Shown here: one piece after another, positions 1 through 7,692 of the stretch | Layout of the letters: the number at the start of each line of letters is the position of its first letter | How positions within the stretch are numbered: the stretch's first letter is position 1 | Assembly (NCBI GenBank): GCA_046760785.1 | Contig: JBHIET010000016.1 | Span: forward strand, 1 to 53,512 | Length of the DNA: 53,512 bases | Direction: 5' to 3' | DNA from: JBHIET01 sp046760785 | GTDB taxonomy: Bacteria; Chloroflexota; Anaerolineae; B4-G1 | Program-made: the position numbers and the translations under genes | The notes under the pieces: generated by a model | Seen by the model: the letters and a program-made list of their open reading frames with translations, nothing else | What the model was told of the DNA's origin: nothing | Database searches by the model: none

Positions 1-97
1 GGAGCACCTTCGAGACTTCCGCAGTCTGGCAGTTTGAATTGCGAAAGGCTCTCATAATGGACAGAGAAGCGCCGATGGAGTAGAACAGACAGAAAGG

Positions 98-164
98 GAG
101 CGAAGAATCTCGCTCCGGATGGACATTTCGCCCCTGTTAAACGAGATTCTTCGTCGCTTCGCTC
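98..164. repeat. Inverted repeat near window start
   Basis: A GGAGCGAAGAATCTCG-like arm near 98-113 is matched in inverse orientation by CGAGATTCTTCG followed by CTTCGCTCC at 141-164. The text around it (CTCAGAATGACA) resembles the dispersed intergenic palindromes seen elsewhere in the window. I see no convincing gene in 1-227; the minus-strand reading frame over 209-523 lies inside the T-box leader and is not credible. Confidence 0.5.
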
Positions 165-227
165 CTCAGAATGACAAGGTCACAGGATGGTCATAGAGAT
201 GTGGGTAATCACCAAACCGTCAGGAGA

Positions 228-256
228 TTGACAACTAGCCCGTTTTGTGGTATCCT
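228..256 (+). promoter_or_regulatory. Sigma-70-type promoter of trpS leader
   Basis: TTGACA at 228-233 and TATCCT at 251-256 are separated by exactly 17 bp. This predicts transcription from about 263, directly into the T-box leader. The -35 box is a perfect consensus and the -10 box matches at 4 of 6 positions. Confidence 0.75.
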
Positions 257-262
257 TTTTTT

Positions 263-643
263 CAAACAGCCATATACCTGGAATAAAGGCAGAGATCGGG
301 AAGAGTAAGCATCGAAGCGGGGTTCAGAGAGTCGGGTCGTGAGCTGTGAGCCCGATATCAGCGCTGGTGCTGAATGGGCCTGGGAGTCGCCCGCCGAAAC
401 GGACAACGGATTGAATTGTTCGGAGTAGTCCGGGTCGGAGACGCCACCGTTATCAAGGCTGAGGGTATCGTCCTGGGATTGTCGAAGGACCGTATCCGCA
501 AATGAGTGAGGCTGGCTCTTCACACACCACGCGCCGTCATCGGCGCGTTTTGTGTTCTAACAGAAGATAGCCTAACCAGGGTGGCACCACGGGTGTCCCA
601 AGTATGACGCCCGTCCCTGAAGGGGATGGGCGTTTTTGTTTTA
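263..643 (+). promoter_or_regulatory. T-box riboswitch (tRNA-Trp sensing, presumed)
   Basis: The 380-nt leader of trpS has T-box hallmarks. There is a Stem I region with GGGAAGAGTA and AGAGAG motifs, the conserved AGGGTGGCACCACGGG box at 578-593 that pairs with the uncharged tRNA acceptor end, and a terminator directly after it. A TGG triplet in the context GAA-TGG at 375-377 is a plausible specifier matching the Trp codon; I could not fold the RNA to prove it sits in the specifier loop. Known mechanism: uncharged tRNA stabilises the antiterminator and lets transcription reach the synthetase gene. Confidence 0.85.
607..642 (+). terminator. T-box regulated intrinsic terminator
   Basis: An ACGCCCGTCCC arm (607-617) pairs with GGGGATGGGCGT (622-633) and is followed by a T-rich tract (633-642). 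The terminator directly follows the T-box sequence, as expected for the mutually exclusive terminator/antiterminator switch. Confidence 0.85.
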
Positions 644-671
644 GTGCTCAAAACTAAGTGGAGGAAGAGAA

Positions 672-1466
672 ATGGAAAAGAAACGTATTCTTACAGGCGA
701 CCGGCCCACGGGCAAGTTGCACCTGGGCCATTACGTGGGCAGCCTGGCCAATCGCGTGCGGCTGCAGGATGAATACGAGTGCTTCATCGTCATCGCCGAC
801 CTGCACACTCTCACTACCCGACCGGAGAAAAAGCATATCCGTGAGATCGGTCGCAACGTCCGCGAAATCGTGCTGGATTATCTGGCGATTGGCATTGACC
901 CTGAAAAGAACGTCATATTCGTCCAGTCAGCGATCCCGGGCACCTACGAACTCAACCTATTCTTCGAGATGCTGATCAGCGTGCCACGGCTAGAGCGCGT
1001 CCCCAGCATCAAAGAGATGGCGCGCGATGCGCGACTGGAGACACTGCCCTTCGGCCTGCTGGGCTACCCGGTGCTCCAGGCGGCCGACATCCTGCTGCCC
1101 CGTGCCCACCCGGTGCCCGTCGCCAGGGATAACGAAGCCCACGTCGAGGTCGCGCGCGAGGTCGCCCGCCGCTTCAACCGGCTTTATGGCCCCGTCTTCC
1201 CTGAGCCCCATGCCCTTGTCGGCGATGTGCTCGTGGGCACGGACGGGCAGGCCAAGGCGAGCAAGTCGCTGGACAACGTCATCTACCTCTCGGACGATGC
1301 TGCAACGGTTGAGCGCAAAGTACGCGGGATGTACACCGACCCCCAGCGGGTGCGCCCCGACATCCCTGGTCGAATCGAGGGCAACCCGGTCTTTGTCTAC
1401 CACGATGCCTTCAACCCCGATCTGGACGACGTGGAGAATCTTATTACGAAGCACAGCCGGGGCTGA
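672..1466 (+). CDS. trpS: Tryptophanyl-tRNA synthetase, 3' end frameshifted
   Basis: Class I aminoacyl-tRNA synthetase that charges tRNA-Trp in the cytoplasm. The HIGH-type motif HLGH is at residues 17-20 and the KMSKS-type motif KASKS at about 195-199. The start follows a GGAGGAAGAG ribosome site. The frame gives 264 aa, against about 325-340 aa usual for the family. After residue ~257 (DDVEN) the frame runs out, while a good C-terminal TrpS sequence continues in another frame at 1442-1621. About 30 residues that normally join the two parts appear absent, so this looks like an internal deletion with a frameshift. The T-box leader upstream is intact. Either the gene is recently damaged, another trpS exists elsewhere, or the assembly is wrong here. 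Confidence 0.85.
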   Translation: MEKKRILTGDRPTGKLHLGHYVGSLANRVRLQDEYECFIVIADLHTLTTRPEKKHIREIGRNVREIVLDYLAIGIDPEKNVIFVQSAIPGTYELNLFFEMLISVPRLERVPSIKEMARDARLETLPFGLLGYPVLQAADILLPRAHPVPVARDNEAHVEVAREVARRFNRLYGPVFPEPHALVGDVLVGTDGQAKASKSLDNVIYLSDDAATVERKVRGMYTDPQRVRPDIPGRIEGNPVFVYHDAFNPDLDDVENLITKHSRG

Positions 1467-1621
1467 TCGAGGAGATTCTATGCAGCGGCAACCGGCGCAT
1501 GCGGCGGGAGTCGGAAGAGACGATGCGCCTGGTGTGCGAAGCGATGGGAATGGTGAGGTTGGAAACGCGACCCAGCCAAGTCAGACAGAGCGTGTACGCC
1601 CCCGGGCTGGTCTACTGCTGA
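1442..1621 (+). pseudogene. trpS: Detached C-terminal segment of TrpS
   Basis: In the frame beginning at 1442 the sequence reads YYEAQPGLIEEIL, then CSGNRRMRRESEETM, then MRLVCEAMGMVRL, which closely resembles the last helices of bacterial TrpS (pattern EADPGLVEEIL followed by A..A.ETL..VREAMGL). It has no start of its own and is out of frame with the upstream part (frame 0 versus frame 2 modulo 3). Its stop TGA (1619-1621) overlaps a possible ATG of the next gene, as expected if trpS once ended here. Confidence 0.75.
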
Positions 1622-1632
1622 TGGAGGGACAG

Positions 1633-2349
1633 ATGCACATTACCAAGGTCAGAATCAACAGCGAAAACTATCCTACGAGTTACTACTATCCGTTCAACCT
1701 CTCTATTCTCAGGGAGACGTCTGAATTGACGTTCAGAAGGCCCGTCGCCTTTTTCGTCGGTGAGAACGGGACAGGGAAGTCCACCCTGCTGGATGCCATC
1801 ACCAGGAAGTGCGGCATCCATATATGGGACAAGCCCAGGCGACACGTCGCCCACCACAACCCTTACGAGACCCGCCTGGCAGATTATATTACCGTGACGT
1901 GGACAAACGGGAGGGTGCCGGGTTCCCTTTTCCGGGCTGAGACGTTCCGTGACTTCGCCGACTTTCTCGACGATGTTGCCCTGTGCGATCCTGGCCGGCT
2001 GAAATACCATGGCGGTCGCATCCTCAACACGTTGTCGCACGGCGAGGCAATCCTGAGCTACTTCAGTGGGCGTTATCACATCGAAGGGCTCTATCTCCTC
2101 GACGAACCCGAGTCCGCGCTCTCGCCCTCAAGTCAAGTGAGATTCCTGAAACTGTTGCAACGGCTGGAGACAGGAGGCCACGCCCAGTTCATCATGGCCA
2201 CTCACTCCCCCATCCTGCTGGCCTATCCAGGGGCTCAGATCTTTAGTTTCGATTCGTCGCGCATCGAGGAAATGGATTACGAGGAGACTATGCACTACAA
2301 GCTCTACAAGCAGTTTTTTACGGATCGGAGTGTGTTTCTGGAGGCTTGA
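1633..2349 (+). CDS. Single-domain ABC/OLD-like AAA ATPase
   Basis: A stand-alone ATP-binding protein of about 238 aa. The Walker A motif GENGTGKST is at residues 43-51. A signature-like LSHGE sequence is in the middle, Walker B with following acidic residues is LLDEPES, and a switch histidine occurs in MATHSP. This order is typical of the small AAA_21-like ATPases related to ABC and OLD nucleases; no transporter or nuclease domain is present. ATG 1633 is preceded by GGAGGG at 1623-1628; an alternative ATG at 1621 overlaps the trpS stop. The physiological role is unknown. Translational coupling to trpS is suggested by the overlap, although trpS itself is broken. Confidence 0.75.
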   Translation: MHITKVRINSENYPTSYYYPFNLSILRETSELTFRRPVAFFVGENGTGKSTLLDAITRKCGIHIWDKPRRHVAHHNPYETRLADYITVTWTNGRVPGSLFRAETFRDFADFLDDVALCDPGRLKYHGGRILNTLSHGEAILSYFSGRYHIEGLYLLDEPESALSPSSQVRFLKLLQRLETGGHAQFIMATHSPILLAYPGAQIFSFDSSRIEEMDYEETMHYKLYKQFFTDRSVFLEA

Positions 2350-2384
2350 GAAGCGGCATGTGTTCCGCAGACCCATCGAGCAGG

Positions 2385-2489
2385 CGAGGAGTAAGGATTA
2401 GGAAGTAAGAAGTGAGAGGTCGTCCTTTCTCTGGTTGTCGAGAGTACGAGAGATCCCTCATACTTCCTGCTCCGTACTTCTTACTCCCC
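2385..2489. repeat. Inverted heptamer-rich repeat
   Basis: GGAGTAAGGATTAGGAAGT and AAGAAGTGAG near 2385-2415 reappear in inverse orientation as CTTCCTGCTCC and GTACTTCTTACTCCCC at 2463-2489. The arms are built from imperfect GGAAGTA units. The pair fills most of the 223-bp gap between the ATPase gene and trpB2. Confidence 0.6.
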
Positions 2490-2572
2490 ACGAAAGGAGG
2501 GAGACTATCGAGAGAAGAAAGTTCCATATTGTGCCAGTCAATCACTCAAATCCATACTAAAGGAGAACAGAA

Positions 2573-3937
2573 ATGACACAGTACAAATACTTCCTGGAAG
2601 AAGGAGACCTACCTACCCATTGGTACAATGTGCTCCCGGACATGAAGACGCCACCACCCCCGTACCGGCATCCGGCGACGTTGGACCTACTGGGGCCGGA
2701 CGACCTGGCACCGGTCTTCCCCCAGGCACTGATTATGCAAGAGGTGAGCCAGGAGCGGTGGATCGAGATCCCGGACGAGGTGCAGGACGTGCTCAAGATG
2801 TGGCGTCCCTCCCCCCTCTACCGCGCGGCCCGCTGGGAGAAGGCTCTGGACACCCCGGCCAAAATCTACTATAAGTGGGAGGGCGTCAGCCCGCCGGGCA
2901 GCCACAAGCCGAACACCGCCGTGGCCCAGTGTTACTATGCCAAGGAGGAAGGTCTGAAGGGCTTCGCCACCGAGACAGGGGCCGGTCAGTGGGGCAGCGC
3001 CCTGTGTTTCGCCACCCAGCTCTTCGGCATGAAATGTAAGGTCTTCATGGTCACGATCAGTTACCATCAGAAACCCTACCGGCGCATCGCCATGGAGACC
3101 TGGGGAGGCAGCGTTGTGCCCAGCCCCAGTTCGGAGACCAAGGCCGGCCGAGACATCCTGGCCGTGGACCCCGAGACCTCGGGCAGTCTGGGCATCGCCA
3201 TCAGCGAGGCCATCGAGTACGCCGTCACCCACGACGGGTGGAAGTACTCCCTGGGCAGCGTGGTCAACTTCGTACTGCTGCACCAGACGGTGGTCGGGCT
3301 GGAGGCCAGGAAGCAGATGGAGATGGCGGGCGACTACCCGGACATCCTCATCGGCTGCGTCGGTGGAGGCAGCAACTTTGCCGGTCTCTTCCTGCCCTTC
3401 TTGAAGGACAAGCTGGACGGCACCAAACCGGATCTGCGGGTCATCAACGTGGAGTCCACTGCCTGCCCTAGCCTGACGCGGGGCATCTACGCCTACGACT
3501 GGGGCGACACGGCGAAGACCGGCCCCGTGGCGAAGATGCACACCGTGGGCCACAGTTTCATCCCCGCCCCCGTCCACGCGGGGGGGCTGCGCTACCACGG
3601 CATGGCGCCCATCATCTGCCGTCTCCTGGAGGATGGGTTCGTGGAAGCCCGCGCCTACCATCAGAATGCAGTCTTTGAAGCCGCGCAGAGTTTTGCCCGC
3701 GCCGAAGGCTTCATCGTGGCCCCCGAGACAGCCCACGCCGTACGGGCCGTCTACGACGAAGCCCTGGCCTGTAAGGAATCGGGCGAGTCGAAGGTCATCC
3801 TCTTCAACAACAGCGGCCACGGCCACTTCGACCTGGCGGCCTATGACGCCTATCATCGTAAGGAACTCCCGGACTACGAACTTGAAGAGAGGAAAATTCA
3901 GCAAGCCCTGGAAGAACTGCCCCAGGTCCCGGCCTAG
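2573..3937 (+). CDS. trpB2: TrpB2-type tryptophan synthase beta chain
   Basis: PLP-dependent enzyme of 454 aa, the TrpB-like (TrpB2) branch common in thermophiles and archaea. The family joins indole and serine, or acts on phosphoserine in some members. The N-terminus LPTHWYNVLPDM is typical of TrpB2. The PLP lysine is probably K112 in GSHKPNTA, and the phosphate-binding loop is GCVGGGSNFAG. The C-terminal SGHGHFDL is also conserved in the family. ATG 2573 follows an AAAGGAGAAC ribosome site. No trpA lies beside it, as usual for TrpB2. The trpS T-box lies upstream, but a 223-bp repeat-rich gap makes cotranscription uncertain. Confidence 0.9.
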   Translation: MTQYKYFLEEGDLPTHWYNVLPDMKTPPPPYRHPATLDLLGPDDLAPVFPQALIMQEVSQERWIEIPDEVQDVLKMWRPSPLYRAARWEKALDTPAKIYYKWEGVSPPGSHKPNTAVAQCYYAKEEGLKGFATETGAGQWGSALCFATQLFGMKCKVFMVTISYHQKPYRRIAMETWGGSVVPSPSSETKAGRDILAVDPETSGSLGIAISEAIEYAVTHDGWKYSLGSVVNFVLLHQTVVGLEARKQMEMAGDYPDILIGCVGGGSNFAGLFLPFLKDKLDGTKPDLRVINVESTACPSLTRGIYAYDWGDTAKTGPVAKMHTVGHSFIPAPVHAGGLRYHGMAPIICRLLEDGFVEARAYHQNAVFEAAQSFARAEGFIVAPETAHAVRAVYDEALACKESGESKVILFNNSGHGHFDLAAYDAYHRKELPDYELEERKIQQALEELPQVPA

Positions 3938-3969
3938 GCGAGTAGGTAAGTATATAGGGAAAAAAGTGG

Positions 3970-4010
3970 ACAAGTAGACAAGGGAGTCACTTCCTTGTCT
4001 ACTTGTTTCG
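3970..4010 (+). terminator. Perfect 14-bp hairpin after trpB2
   Basis: ACAAGTAGACAAGG (3970-3983) pairs perfectly with CCTTGTCTACTTGT (3993-4006) around a 9-nt loop. Only TTCG follows, so the U-tract is weak. It may be a terminator or a dispersed palindrome. Confidence 0.45.
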
Positions 4011-4035
4011 TAACAACTCAGGCTATTCCGATCTG

Positions 4036-4135
4036 GACACAGAGAGCCACTGAGTAGGCACGGAGATTCACAGAGATACCGAAAATCTCTCTGTGTTCCT
4101 CTGTGGAATGCTCTGTGTAACTCTGTGTAACAGCC
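4036..4135. repeat. CACAGAG/CTCTGTG inverted repeat array
   Basis: Several CACAGAG-type words (4037-4075) face CTCTGTG-type words (4088-4130), forming an imperfect palindrome before the sulfur-carrier gene. Similar low-complexity CACAGAG arrays are known as dispersed intergenic repeats in many bacteria. No coding potential is visible in 3938-4230. Confidence 0.55.
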
Positions 4136-4230
4136 CAGGCTGAGTAGTTACCTTGTTTCTTTATCTACCCGTCTACTTGCATACTGGCCACTTCTGTGTA
4201 CAATCAAAGTATCGAGGCAGTGAGGTGCGT

Positions 4231-4419
4231 ATGAAGATCATTTACCGCGATCAGGAGTGGGAGCTGGAGGGGCGGCGGCGAGTGAAGGATGCGATCAAGG
4301 AAGTCGGCCTCATCCCCCAGGCCGTGCTTGCCGTCCGGGATGGCAAACTCCTGACCGAAGACGTGATGCTGGATGAAGGCGATGAGGTCAGGCTAATCGC
4401 TGTGATCTCGGGCGGGTGA
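4231..4419 (+). CDS. ttuB: TtuB/ThiS/MoaD-like sulfur carrier
   Basis: A 62-aa beta-grasp protein ending in the diagnostic Gly-Gly (VISGG). The C-terminal glycine is thiocarboxylated in ThiS, MoaD and TtuB and then delivers sulfur. ATG 4231 is preferred over the upstream in-frame start because the core fold begins here and GAGGTG lies just before it. A TtuA-like tRNA thiolase is encoded three features downstream (5425), so TtuB is the most economical assignment. ThiS or MoaD cannot be excluded from sequence alone. plsY starts 13 bp after the stop, so the two are probably cotranscribed. Confidence 0.75.
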   Translation: MKIIYRDQEWELEGRRRVKDAIKEVGLIPQAVLAVRDGKLLTEDVMLDEGDEVRLIAVISGG

Positions 4420-4432
4420 AAGGAGGGGTGAG

Positions 4433-5008
4433 ATGACGACACAAGCCTGGGCGGTTCTGCTGGGCGCTTACCTGCTGGGCTCGATCCCATCGGCCTATCT
4501 GGTGGCCCGCTTTGTCGCTGGGGTGGACATACGGCAGGTCGGGGACGGCAACATGGGGGCCAAGAACACCTTCGAGTCGGTGGGATGGCTGCCGGGTCTG
4601 GTGGTCGGGGCCGCCGACGTCGGTAAAGGGGCGCTGGCCGTGGCGATGGCGCGCCACTTCAACCTCCCGGAGAAGGTCGTCCTGTGGGCAGGAGCCTGCG
4701 TTGTGTTAGGTCACGACTTCCCGCTCTTTCTGCGCTTCCGGGACGGGCAGGGGATGGCGGCGATGATCGGCGTCTTCGGCGTGCTCTTCCCGTATGAAAT
4801 GGGAGTGGCATTACTGGTTCTAGCCGTCGCCCTGGCGATCACCCACAACTGGGACCTGAGTTGCGGCATCGGCTTCGGCCTGCTGCCCGTCTTGCTCGGG
4901 TTTAGCGGTCGGCCGATAAAGCAGACGCTCTACCCCGTGCTGCTGCTACCCACTATCGGGCTGAAGAAGCTCTTGGCGGCGTATCGGGCCCGGCGAGCGG
5001 CGGCGTAG
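4433..5008 (+). CDS. plsY: PlsY-like acyl-phosphate glycerol-3-P acyltransferase
   Basis: Integral membrane enzyme of 191 aa that would acylate sn-glycerol-3-phosphate from acyl phosphate, the first step of phospholipid synthesis. Family motifs are visible: LGSIPSAYLVAR at the N-terminus, GNMGAKN, and GHDFPLFLRFRDGQGMA. The usual GGKG-like phosphate loop reads DGQG here, so this is a divergent member. ATG 4433 follows an AAGGAGGGG ribosome site. It separates the sulfur-carrier gene from ttuA, an arrangement without obvious functional logic. Confidence 0.8.
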   Translation: MTTQAWAVLLGAYLLGSIPSAYLVARFVAGVDIRQVGDGNMGAKNTFESVGWLPGLVVGAADVGKGALAVAMARHFNLPEKVVLWAGACVVLGHDFPLFLRFRDGQGMAAMIGVFGVLFPYEMGVALLVLAVALAITHNWDLSCGIGFGLLPVLLGFSGRPIKQTLYPVLLLPTIGLKKLLAAYRARRAAA

Positions 5009-5132
5009 GAGTTGTGGTAAGAATAAGAATAAGTTCCATTTTGAAACGTTTGTTGGTTACTGCTCAACCTATGCTCCCAGCCCCCCGTCTCGGGGGCGGC
5101 TGGTGCGGCAAATAGCTGCTCAAAATGAGATG

Positions 5133-5173
5133 CTCTCGCCAGAACCGCCCTCGGGGACGAGGGCTGAGAGCTT
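5133..5173 (+). ncRNA. Stable nested hairpin in plsY-ttuA gap
   Basis: GCTCTC and GAGAGC enclose GCCCTCG-GGGA-CGAGGGC. Another GC hairpin with CCAGCC and GGCTGG arms lies just upstream (5076-5102). These are the 5' part of a 416-bp gene-free region (5009-5424) that is dense in foldable sequence. No poly-U tail follows, so ordinary termination is not the obvious role. Confidence 0.45.
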
Positions 5174-5182
5174 AAACATCCA

Positions 5183-5296
5183 ATGGGTGGTAGCCTGAGT
5201 GGTAAAGTTTGTTGAGCTCCAAGGAAGCGAAGTGGTTCTTACTTTGACAATGGCACATCAGCCTTCTGTGATGCAGGGAGAGCCGGTTACCCACCC
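5183..5296 (+). ncRNA. Candidate multi-stem leader RNA, unknown class
   Basis: GGGTGG (5183-5188) can pair with CCACCC near 5290-5296, enclosing a GTAAAGT/ACTTTGAC-type stem and a CATCA/TGATG hairpin. That is a three-way, riboswitch-like layout upstream of ttuA. It does not match the conserved cores of TPP, SAM, cobalamin, tmRNA, RNase P or SRP RNA that I can recall. Treat it as a structural candidate only. Confidence 0.3.
5244..5272 (+). promoter_or_regulatory. Possible promoter for ttuA
   Basis: TTGACA at 5244-5249 and TGTGAT at 5267-5272 are 17 bp apart. The -10 box is weak (4 of 6). If used, the transcript would begin near 5280 and carry the long 5300-5366 hairpin in its leader. Confidence 0.35.
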
Positions 5297-5299
5297 CGA

Positions 5300-5366
5300 G
5301 GAGTGAGCACGCCCATGTGCGAACGGGTCTTGTAACTCTGTTCCGCACCTGGGGGTGCTCCACTCC
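5300..5366 (+). promoter_or_regulatory. Long leader hairpin before ttuA
   Basis: Successive arms pair almost without interruption: GGAGTG with CACTCC, AGCAC with GTGCT, CCCA with TGGG, GTGCG with CGCAC, and AAC with GTT. The stem has more than 20 base pairs with small bulges. The hairpin ends about 58 nt before the ttuA ATG. Its function is unknown. Confidence 0.55.
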
Positions 5367-5424
5367 CCATAAGAGCGAAATGTGCTATTGCCAGGTCACG
5401 TAGCTCCATCGGCAAGGTGACGGT

Positions 5425-6330
5425 ATGAAATGTCGCAAGTGTAGCCGCCAGGCCGCGATCAACATGCGCCGCCACAGGCTGGCACTGTGCGAGGAGCACT
5501 ACCCGGAGTGGTTCGTCGCCCAGACGCAGCGGGCCATCGAGAAGCATCACATGTTCGACCCCGACGACCGCGTGCTGGTGGCGGTCTCCGGCGGAAAGGA
5601 CAGCCTCGCCCTGTGGGACGTGCTGCTCAAGCTGGGCTATCAGGCCGGCGGGCTGACCATCGACCTGGGGATCGAGGGCTACTCCACGCCCTCGCGGGAG
5701 AAGGTCGCGCGGTTCGCGGCGCAGCGACCCGGTGCCGAGTTCGTCGTCGTCGATCTCAAGGCCGAGTATGGAGAGACGTTACCAGAGGTGGCGCGGCGGG
5801 TGCGTCGTGGGCGCGGCAAGCCTTGCTCCGTCTGTGGATTGATCAAGCGGCACGCGATGAACCGCGTGACCCGCGACGGCGGCTACGACGTACTCGCCAC
5901 CGGCCACAACCTGGACGACGAGGTGGCTGTGCTCTTGGGCAACGTGCTCCACTGGCAGACGGGGTACATCGCCCGCCAGGCCCCAGTGCTGCCAGCCTCG
6001 CGCGATGGCTTGGCCCGCAAGGTGAAACCCTTCTGCCGGTTCTACGAGCGAGAGACGGCCGCCTACGCCCTCATCACCACCATTGACTACATCTACGACG
6101 AGTGTCCGTATGCCGTAGGTGCGACCAGTATTCGCTACAAAGGGCTCCTGAACCAGATGGAGGAGGAATCGCCGGGGACGAAGTTGCAGTTCTACCTGGG
6201 TTTCCTGCGGGCTCGTAAAGAGGGATTCTTCTGCGAGCAGCCCGACGAGTTGGACCTACGTCCCTGCTCCAACTGCGGCCAGCCGACCAGCGCACCGGGG
6301 CTGTGCGCGTTCTGCCGGCTGTGGGCTTGA
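5425..6330 (+). CDS. ttuA: TtuA-like tRNA 2-thiolation enzyme
   Basis: A 301-aa ATP-pyrophosphatase that would adenylate and thiolate a tRNA uridine (s2T54 in Thermus TtuA), using a TtuB-type sulfur carrier. An N-terminal zinc site is C3, C6, C22 and H25. The PP-loop SGGKDS is at 55-60. Three cysteines expected to bind the [4Fe-4S] cluster are C134 and C137 (CSVC) and C227 (DECPYA). A C-terminal zinc ribbon (CSNC, CAFC) closes the protein. ATG 5425 follows an AAGGTGA ribosome site. Pairing with the GG-ended carrier at 4231 supports the s2T pathway, a thermophile trait. A cytosolic CTU1/TtcA-type relative is the alternative. Confidence 0.88.
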   Translation: MKCRKCSRQAAINMRRHRLALCEEHYPEWFVAQTQRAIEKHHMFDPDDRVLVAVSGGKDSLALWDVLLKLGYQAGGLTIDLGIEGYSTPSREKVARFAAQRPGAEFVVVDLKAEYGETLPEVARRVRRGRGKPCSVCGLIKRHAMNRVTRDGGYDVLATGHNLDDEVAVLLGNVLHWQTGYIARQAPVLPASRDGLARKVKPFCRFYERETAAYALITTIDYIYDECPYAVGATSIRYKGLLNQMEEESPGTKLQFYLGFLRARKEGFFCEQPDELDLRPCSNCGQPTSAPGLCAFCRLWA

Positions 6331-6351
6331 TGCCTGAAGCTGGGTACTGGA

Positions 6352-7101
6352 TTACGCCCATAAACGTGGTATCGTTTCCAGAGAGCGCCGGACCCCGGCC
6401 TGGATGCGCGGGGCGACGCCTCCTGTGTCGTCAACCAGGGCCACGGCATCCTCCCAGTATACGTGGTGTTGACAGATGACCCCTTGTAGCTGCGCATTGG
6501 TCTGCCCCAACCGCTTGAGCATCTCGAAATAGGATTCGGGCGTGTCGCCGGTCATCACATGCTCTTTGACGATATCCCACATCGCTTGAAAAGCCTCGTG
6601 TGGGACGTGCATCAGCACTTCGGGTATCTCGACATCGTCCAAGGCTGAGACAACGGCTGGGAAATCAAGGTACATCTTGCTGCTCAAAACGTCGAACACC
6701 GTCATTACGACGTCTCCCGGCACAGGCAGGTCGGCCAAAGACGCGATTCCCAGCGCATGCATCAGATTCCAACCGAATTGCTTCCAATCCTCGTCCGCCG
6801 CCAGGTGACACAGGTACCCTGCCACAAATGCTTGTTCTGCCCCGGTTAACTCAGTCCACGGGCGAGGCAGCAAGCCGTCGAGTTGACTCAAGAAATTGGC
6901 ACAGCTTGTGTTGAACGCACCAACGCCATCCTCGTCCAAACGTCCTACGAAATGCGTCCTGTGCCGGTCAATGTCACTGAAGCCATGCACGTCGACCAGC
7001 ACACAGCCAAGCAAGAAAGAGCCATAGTCCGTTGGATCGAGCCGCTGCAACTGCGCGAAGACGCGCTCGCCGATGACCAAATGAGTGACCAGTGGCGCCA
7101 T
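6352..7101 (-). CDS. Zinc-dependent phospholipase C-like protein
   Basis: A 249-aa protein resembling the zinc-dependent phospholipase C/S1-P1-like fold. Its start PLVTHLVIGERV, the segment LGCVLVDVHGFSDIDRHRTHF and the later LCHLAADEDW supply the His/Asp residues expected to bind zinc. There is no signal peptide. ATG 7101 follows GGAGATGAA; an upstream extension in the same frame is cysteine- and arginine-rich and looks non-coding. It converges on ttuA. The substrate is unknown. Confidence 0.7.
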   Translation of the reverse strand: MAPLVTHLVIGERVFAQLQRLDPTDYGSFLLGCVLVDVHGFSDIDRHRTHFVGRLDEDGVGAFNTSCANFLSQLDGLLPRPWTELTGAEQAFVAGYLCHLAADEDWKQFGWNLMHALGIASLADLPVPGDVVMTVFDVLSSKMYLDFPAVVSALDDVEIPEVLMHVPHEAFQAMWDIVKEHVMTGDTPESYFEMLKRLGQTNAQLQGVICQHHVYWEDAVALVDDTGGVAPRIQAGVRRSLETIPRLWA

Positions 7102-7141
7102 TTCATCTCCGACCCAGCATCGAGCATCCAGTGTCCAGCAT

Positions 7142-7609
7142 CTAACGTTCAGCCCCAAACACCTGCAGCCACTCTTCGACCTCTTCCGCCGAGAGGTACA
7201 CATCCCGTTCAGCTTCAACCGTCTCAACCGCGCGCGACGTGCTCAATTGGGCCGCGAATTCCTCTGACCGCATCACCCGCGCTCCTCCTGCCCGCGCCGC
7301 TGCGATGACCTCGCGGTCGGACGTGACCACCGTCAATCCACGGGGGTCACGTGCGCCTCGGATACGCTCGCGCAGGATGCCGTCGGCGGTGCGGCCGGCG
7401 GAGGCAAAGACGACCTCCACTCCTCCGCCGGAGAGTTCCCACGAGCACCCTCCCGGCAGGCCTCGGTCGAAAACCACCGTAGCGCGCTTGCGCGTGCGGG
7501 CGCAGTAGGTTCGCAGCCGCGCCACCAGTTTGGCCTCATCTTGGGGGTCATCCAGGCGCAGGTCGGGCAGCCGCCCGATGAGATTGTGCCCATCAATCAG
7601 GAGTGGCAT
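7142..7609 (-). CDS. YacP-like NYN-domain ribonuclease
   Basis: A 155-aa NYN (PIN-like) protein of the YacP/Rae1 group. The N-terminus MPLLIDGHNLIG carries the first catalytic aspartate, VVFDRG and VVTSDREVI carry further acidic residues. Bacillus Rae1 is a ribosome-associated endoribonuclease, so an RNase role is likely but not proven here. ATG 7609 has GGAG six bases upstream and sits where the fold begins. The gene is probably transcribed with the phospholipase-like gene 40 bp downstream and is divergent from mutM. Confidence 0.8.
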   Translation of the reverse strand: MPLLIDGHNLIGRLPDLRLDDPQDEAKLVARLRTYCARTRKRATVVFDRGLPGGCSWELSGGGVEVVFASAGRTADGILRERIRGARDPRGLTVVTSDREVIAAARAGGARVMRSEEFAAQLSTSRAVETVEAERDVYLSAEEVEEWLQVFGAER

Positions 7610-7692
7610 AGCGTCTCCATTGTAACATAAGCTTGGCCGGCAGCCAAGATGATGCGAGGCCATATCTGCTGCTGTGCGAGCCCGCCGCTTTT

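Noticed and set aside
209..523. 104-aa minus-strand reading frame
   Set aside because: It lies inside the T-box leader, which has strong conserved features on the plus strand.
2687..3973. 428-aa minus-strand reading frame
   Set aside because: It is opposite trpB2 and lacks a recognisable domain or ribosome site.
5140..5180. TPP-riboswitch-like word GGGCTGAGAG
   Set aside because: The partner sequences (CTGATC...GGATAATGCCAGCG) are absent, and the word is explained by a local hairpin.
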